Assembly: GCA_903915615.1 (NCBI GenBank)
Contig: CAIWTR010000034.1
Location: 1 to 10,728, forward strand
Source of the DNA: an uncultured Armatimonadota bacterium
GTDB taxonomy: Bacteria > Armatimonadota > Armatimonadia > Armatimonadales > Armatimonadaceae
Direction: 5' to 3'
DNA length: 10,728 nt
The number at the start of each line of letters is the position of its first letter. The first letter of the stretch is position 1. The notes under the pieces are model-generated. The model saw only the letters and a list, made by a program, of their open reading frames with translations. It had not been told where the DNA came from and ran no database searches. A program made the position numbers and the translations under genes. This document shows, in pieces, positions 6,966 to 10,728 of the stretch.

Positions 6966-6994
6966 TATATTCCTGCAAACATCACGGGAATATA
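6966..6994. promoter_or_regulatory. Inverted repeat between gpsA and the oxidoreductase gene, possible operator or 3' hairpin
   Basis: TATATTCCTG (6966-6975) and CGGGAATATA (6985-6994) form a 10-bp dyad with one G-T wobble and a 9-nt spacer. It starts 2 bp after the gpsA stop. On the minus strand its last arm runs into TATAGA, a plausible -10 for the oxidoreductase gene, with no good -35. No T-tract follows, so it is not a classic terminator. It may be an operator or an mRNA-protecting hairpin. Confidence 0.35.
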
Positions 6995-6996
6995 TG

Positions 6997-8007
6997 CTAT
7001 TCGATGCCAGCAAAGCGGCCCATTAAGCGAGCGACCGCTTCCCGCGGCTGGACATTTTCGTAGCACACCGCAAAGACGGCATCGCAGACTGGCATTTCGA
7101 CCCCAAGCTGCTTTGAGAGGTTTCGGAGGGCTTTGGATGACTCAACCCCCTCTGCGACCTGCCCGATGGAAGCCACCGCATCGGTCAGCGGCATCCCCTG
7201 CGCAAGCGCATACCCAACCCGCCAGTTTCGGCTAAGGCGGCTGCCGGCGGTTGCGAGAAGGTCTCCAACCCCTGAGAGGCCATAAAAAGTATCTTTGGAT
7301 GCGCCCATCGCGACGCCAAGACGCGCCATTTCCACCAGCCCCCGCGTTAGGAGGGCAGCTTTTGTGTTATCGCCGAAGGTAAGACCATCTGAGATGCCGG
7401 CCGCCACAGCCAGGACATTTTTCACCGCTCCGCCGACTTCGACACCGATGCAATCCGTGGATGCGTACACGCGGAAGCGTTCTGTACAAAACCATCGCTG
7501 AACGGCTGCTGCTGTATCGACATCGTGGCACGCCGCCACCGCCGCTGCTGGGATGTCCTGTGCGACTTCCGTCGCGAGGTTTGGCCCACTGAGGACGACG
7601 CTACGGCCAGTCCAGCCGGCGCGCTCCATGACGGCGGATGGCAAAAGGAGGCTGTCAACCTTGATGCCCTTGCTGACGATGACGGCCACGGGTCCAATAT
7701 GTGGTCCGAGGTTGTCATTTAGGAGCTCGACAACCTGTATGGTCATTTGACTGAGTGCGCCGGCAGGAACGGCGAAGACGATGCCATCGACATTGTCAAT
7801 CGCAACAGTCAGGTCTGCGACGACCTCAATGGTCTCCGGAAGTGGACACCCAGCAAGGTACTGACGGTTTTCACGATGTTCTTGCAGGCGCTCGACTTGA
7901 TCCGGTGAGCGGTCCCAGAGGCGTACAGAAACACCCGCGCGTGCGAGGAGCAATGCGAGCGCTGTCCCCCAGCTTCCGGCACCAAGGACTGCAACGGTTT
8001 CCTGCAT
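6997..8007 (-). CDS. gpsA: Glycerol-3-phosphate dehydrogenase [NAD(P)+]
   Basis: The enzyme reduces dihydroxyacetone phosphate to sn-glycerol-3-phosphate for phospholipid backbones in the cytoplasm. The 336 residues show all family marks: the Rossmann loop VLGAGSWGTALA (7-18), FAVPAG (78-83), VSKGI (111-115), SGPNLATEVA (140-149), the catalytic Lys196 in VGGAVKNVLAVAAGISDGL, GDNTKAALLTRGLVEM (212-227) and GLSGVGDLLATAGSRLSRNWRVG (243-265). The more usual TCTS before SRN is replaced by TAGS, a mild variation. I prefer ATG at 8007 over an in-frame TTG at 8016. The TTG sits directly against the upstream AGGG, leaving no spacing, while the ATG has AGGGTTGG about 8-11 bases upstream and starts right before the first beta strand. 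It lies 11 bp downstream of the phosphorylase stop, so the two genes form an operon. Confidence 0.95.
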   Translation of the reverse strand: MQETVAVLGAGSWGTALALLLARAGVSVRLWDRSPDQVERLQEHRENRQYLAGCPLPETIEVVADLTVAIDNVDGIVFAVPAGALSQMTIQVVELLNDNLGPHIGPVAVIVSKGIKVDSLLLPSAVMERAGWTGRSVVLSGPNLATEVAQDIPAAAVAACHDVDTAAAVQRWFCTERFRVYASTDCIGVEVGGAVKNVLAVAAGISDGLTFGDNTKAALLTRGLVEMARLGVAMGASKDTFYGLSGVGDLLATAGSRLSRNWRVGYALAQGMPLTDAVASIGQVAEGVESSKALRNLSKQLGVEMPVCDAVFAVCYENVQPREAVARLMGRFAGIE

Positions 8008-8018
8008 CGTGACCAACC

Positions 8019-10520
8019 CTAATCCCAGCGGATGAGCGGAAGCTCAATCGGTGACTCGGCCCTTTCGCGGCTTGGGTCCATCCGGAATCTCGCCCCGGTT
8101 GGCCCGGCAAGGGACCACGCCAGCTGTCCCGTCCAGCGGTACCAGCCATTTCCTGTTGAAACAAGCGAACCGACATCCGAGCGGACCGCATCGGCACCCA
8201 GATTACCATCGGTTTCAATCCCGATGATGACCGAAACAGTAACATCCTCGGCACCAATCGAACCGCCCAGATGGACATCCACAGATGCCTCCAGCAAGCC
8301 AACTTCGCGCTCGAACAGGCGACCATTGACCAGTTTGACATCCGGCCATGCGGCGCGAACCCGCTTCTTCCAATCAAGGAATGCGCGACCTTCGGCACCA
8401 TTGTCAGCGATCAGGCTGAGATAGCGCTCGCCATTTGGAATATAGGCGCGCTGCGTGTATTCACGGACCATCCGGTCCGTCGAGAAGTGTGGGCCAAGCA
8501 CCGCAATGCTCTCCCGAACCATTTTGAGCCATGCCTCTGGAAGGCCATCAGGGCCGCGGTCATAGAACATCGGGACAATGTCACGCTCAAGCAACGCATA
8601 GAGGTCTTCGGCCTCGCGGCGGTCGGCCAGCTCGTGGTCATCCGGCATGTCGCCCACACCAATCGAAAACCCGAGATCTGGGTGATACGCTTCGGCCCAC
8701 CAGCCATCGAGGACGGAGCAGTGCAACGCACCATTGATGACGGCTTTCATGCCACTGGTCCCGGATGCTTCCATCGGGCGGCGTGGCGTATTAAGCCAAA
8801 TGTCAACGCCTTGCACCAGGTAGCGTGCCATTTCAAGGTCATAGTCCTCGAGGAAGACGACTTTCCCACGAACGCCGGGCTCCTGGGTGAAGCGGACGAT
8901 TTCCTGGAGGATGCGTTTGCCGTTGTCATCCTTTGGATGTGATTTACCCGCAAACACGATCTGTACCGGGTTGGGTCCGGCGAGGAGACGCTTGATGCGG
9001 TCACGGTCGCGCAGGATGAGATCGCCACGCTTGTAGGTGGCGAAGCGCCGCGCAAACCCGATGGTCAGGACATCCGGGTCGAGCGCATGGCGTGCGGCTG
9101 CGATGTCATCCGCTTCGCGGCGCATCGCGCGCTTCGTCAAACGTAACCGCGTCCAGTCGACGAGGCGGCGACGGGTGGCATTGCGGACACGCCAGATTTC
9201 GCCAAGATCAAGCCGATGTAAACCTGCTGGGTCATTGAACGCATCTACGGAGTTCCAGAGCGCAAGCATTTCCTCTGAGAGGAAGGTCCGGGTATGGATG
9301 CCATTGGTGACGCTGGTGATGGGGATTTCATCCACGGGATGTTCCGGCCAACCAGGCCTTGCCATTTCACGTGACACGACGCCGTGGAGCTCTGCGACCG
9401 CATTGACAAATCCAGCATTCCGGATCGCGAACACCGCCATGTTGAAGCGCTCATCCGTTTCGCTTGGGTGATGTCCACGACCGCGTACATAGTTGAGGTC
9501 AAATCCCGCCTGGTCAGCGGCATCCGCGAGGTAATGATCGAAGAGCGAGCGTGGGAAGACATCAAACCCGGCAGGAACCGGCGTGTGGGTTGTAAAGACA
9601 TTTCCAGCCTTGGCGATGGTGGCGGAGAGATCAGATGGCCATTGATGCTCTTGAACGCCCTGCCGAATACGCTCGAGGGCCAGAAACGCGCTATGCCCCT
9701 CATTCATGTGGCAGACGGTCGGGCGAAGACCAAGGACATCGAGGGCGCGGAGGCCACCCACGCCTAGGAGGAGCTCCTGCTGGATACGGGTTTCCTGATT
9801 GCCACCGTAGAGGTTGCCGGCAATCCACTTATCGGACTCATTGTTTTCAGGAACAAAGGTGTCGAGGAGAACGAGCTGCATTCGGCCAACATCCGCAATC
9901 CAGACCCGGCAGCGCACGCTGCGGTGCGGGAGGGTGACATCGATTGTGTGGCCGGTGTCACGCAACGGAAGGTCTTCCGGATGCACGGGCGGGTAGTTTT
10001 CAACCTGCCAGCCATTGTTATCGATGTCTTGGCGGAAGTAGCCTTTCCGGTAGAGAAAGCCGACGGCGGTGAGAGGGATGCCGAGGTCACTGGATGCTTT
10101 GCAGTGATCACCGGACAGTACGCCTAGTCCTCCGCTGTAAATGGGCAAACATTCCGCAATACCGAACTCAGCCGAGAAATAGGCGATGCGATAGTCATCC
10201 GGTATCCCGGATGGCTTATTTGTATCCCACCAGGTTTCGCCGGAAAGATAGGTTTCCAGCGCTGCTGCGGCCGTATCCAAGCGTTTGAGAAAGGATGTAT
10301 CGGAAGCAAGTTCCTCCCAGCGCACGGCTGGCGTGCTTCGCAGGAGGCGCACCGGGTTGTGACCACTCTCCGCCCATGCAGCGTGTCCACCAATACGCTC
10401 CCATACGGCGCGCACTGCTGGGTTCCACGACCAATAGAGGTTGTTAGCCAGCTTCGGGAGAGCGCTCAGGCGCTCAGGAAGACGAAGTGGGATTGCGACA
10501 CGTGTGGATGTGGAAAGCAT
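8019..10520 (-). CDS. glgP: Alpha-glucan (glycogen/maltodextrin) phosphorylase, long form with DUF3417-type N-terminus
   Basis: This pyridoxal-phosphate enzyme cleaves alpha-1,4 glucan with phosphate to give glucose-1-phosphate in the cytoplasm. The 833 residues belong to the GT35 branch with an N-terminal DUF3417-like segment, seen here as LANNLYWSWNP at 24-34. The phosphorylase part begins near 110 with IAYFSAEFGIAECLPIYSGG. Also visible are VTNGIHTRTF (404-413), FARRFATYKRGDL (489-501) and the PLP site EASGTSGMKA with Lys592, followed by VINGALHCSVLDGWWAEAY. The C-terminus (about 740-833) is beta-rich. Length is normal for this branch, and no catalytic gaps are seen. The ATG at 10520 has no Shine-Dalgarno sequence. 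Instead a TATACT box ends six bases before it, suggesting a leaderless mRNA. It heads the run into gpsA and probably the oxidoreductase gene. Maltodextrin rather than glycogen may be the true substrate. Confidence 0.95.
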   Translation of the reverse strand: MLSTSTRVAIPLRLPERLSALPKLANNLYWSWNPAVRAVWERIGGHAAWAESGHNPVRLLRSTPAVRWEELASDTSFLKRLDTAAAALETYLSGETWWDTNKPSGIPDDYRIAYFSAEFGIAECLPIYSGGLGVLSGDHCKASSDLGIPLTAVGFLYRKGYFRQDIDNNGWQVENYPPVHPEDLPLRDTGHTIDVTLPHRSVRCRVWIADVGRMQLVLLDTFVPENNESDKWIAGNLYGGNQETRIQQELLLGVGGLRALDVLGLRPTVCHMNEGHSAFLALERIRQGVQEHQWPSDLSATIAKAGNVFTTHTPVPAGFDVFPRSLFDHYLADAADQAGFDLNYVRGRGHHPSETDERFNMAVFAIRNAGFVNAVAELHGVVSREMARPGWPEHPVDEIPITSVTNGIHTRTFLSEEMLALWNSVDAFNDPAGLHRLDLGEIWRVRNATRRRLVDWTRLRLTKRAMRREADDIAAARHALDPDVLTIGFARRFATYKRGDLILRDRDRIKRLLAGPNPVQIVFAGKSHPKDDNGKRILQEIVRFTQEPGVRGKVVFLEDYDLEMARYLVQGVDIWLNTPRRPMEASGTSGMKAVINGALHCSVLDGWWAEAYHPDLGFSIGVGDMPDDHELADRREAEDLYALLERDIVPMFYDRGPDGLPEAWLKMVRESIAVLGPHFSTDRMVREYTQRAYIPNGERYLSLIADNGAEGRAFLDWKKRVRAAWPDVKLVNGRLFEREVGLLEASVDVHLGGSIGAEDVTVSVIIGIETDGNLGADAVRSDVGSLVSTGNGWYRWTGQLAWSLAGPTGARFRMDPSRERAESPIELPLIRWD

Positions 10521-10526
10521 GTAGCA

Positions 10527-10532
10527 AGTATA
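10527..10532 (-). promoter_or_regulatory. Candidate -10 box for leaderless glgP
   Basis: The minus-strand hexamer TATACT (five of six to TATAAT) leaves six bases before the glgP ATG, so transcription would start at or next to the A of the start codon. No clear -35 is seen at 16-18 bp. Confidence 0.4.
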
Positions 10533-10564
10533 TCTGCCAACATTTCATGGGTTTGGCTGATTGC

Positions 10565-10600
10565 AACGAAAAAAGCCATACCGGTCGTGGTTTGGCTTTT
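10565..10600 (-). terminator. Rho-independent terminator of the right-edge gene
   Basis: AAAAGCCATACC (10571-10582) and GGTTTGGCTTTT (10589-10600) form a 12-bp stem with one mismatch and a 6-nt loop. On the minus strand a run of six T closes it (10574-10569). It lies about 29 nt after the stop at 10629. T-runs on both sides suggest it could also act on plus-strand transcripts. It insulates glgP from upstream transcription. Confidence 0.8.
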
Positions 10601-10628
10601 CAAAAATTCGTTCAGCGGTGCTGTAAGA

Positions 10629-10728
10629 CTAGTCGTCCCAGGGGCTTTTGGTGTTGAGCAGGATGATTGGCGAGCCAAAGGCCATGAACCATCCAGACAT
10701 AATGCCAAGGCTTTCCTGCCACGAATGG
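10629..10728 (-). CDS. C-terminal end of an unidentified protein, truncated by window edge
   Basis: A frame open at the right edge gives 32 residues ending in NTKSPWDD and a TAG at 10629-10631. The stretch LGIMSGWFMAFGSPIILLN looks like a final hydrophobic helix, so this may be the tail of a membrane protein. The terminator at 10565-10600 follows directly, which is the main reason to call it a gene. An overlapping 80-codon minus frame at 10466-10708 is rejected because it runs through that terminator and into glgP. Family and function are unknown. Confidence 0.6.
   Translation of the reverse strand, partial: HSWQESLGIMSGWFMAFGSPIILLNTKSPWDD

Noticed and set aside
8008..8016. TTG start of gpsA at 8016
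   Set aside because: The purine-rich ribosome site abuts the TTG. The ATG at 8007 has acceptable spacing and fits the family N-terminus.
8271..8942. A 223-codon plus-strand frame opposite glgP
   Set aside because: It lies wholly inside a certain gene on the other strand and has no motif or ribosome site that would support it.
10466..10708. An 80-codon minus-strand frame at the right end
   Set aside because: It crosses a clear terminator and overlaps the start of glgP in another frame. The alternative frame ending at 10629 fits the terminator better.

Overview
This is a bacterial chromosomal segment of ordinary metabolic genes. GC looks to be in the mid-50s percent by eye, coding density is high, and starts are ATG plus one likely GTG. 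I see no phage, transposon, CRISPR or RNA gene. The phylum cannot be fixed from this window. A long-form alpha-glucan phosphorylase, a BtpA/SgcQ-family protein and a large APC-type permease with a soluble tail fit several free-living phyla such as Actinomycetota, Chloroflexota or Armatimonadota. That is a weak inference.

Layout, left to right. (1) 1-813 (+) is the 3' part of a UDP-glucose 4-epimerase gene, galE, cut by the window edge. (2) 814-1360 has no gene. It holds a tandem array of about 142-bp units, each made of a galE tail plus a transcription terminator, and then a separate perfect hairpin facing the convergent neighbour. (3) 1361-1669 (-) is a small unrecognised protein. (4) 1727-2635 and 2625-2993 (+) are an alpha/beta hydrolase and an overlapping MazG-like nucleotide pyrophosphohydrolase. 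(5) 5774-2995 (-) is a coupled pair, a BtpA/SgcQ-family TIM-barrel protein followed by an APC-superfamily permease, with ATGA stop/start overlap. (6) 10520-5901 (-) is a run of alpha-glucan phosphorylase, gpsA and a Gfo/Idh/MocA oxidoreductase, closed by a clear rho-independent terminator at 5846-5880. (7) At the right edge (-) is the last 32 codons of an unidentified protein with its own terminator.

Functionally the window leans to sugar and glycogen metabolism. Phosphorylase releases glucose-1-phosphate from alpha-glucan, GalE interconverts UDP-glucose and UDP-galactose, GpsA turns the triose pool into glycerol-3-phosphate for phospholipids, and the oxidoreductase probably acts on a sugar or polyol. 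The hydrolase/MazG pair may be a small housekeeping module. The BtpA/permease pair is the least understood unit.

No obviously new system is visible. The two strongest unexplained signals are at DNA level. The first is the repeated galE-tail/terminator array. The second is a roughly four-fold excess of the word GGATG/CATCC across the whole window, in coding and noncoding DNA, on both strands and in several reading frames.
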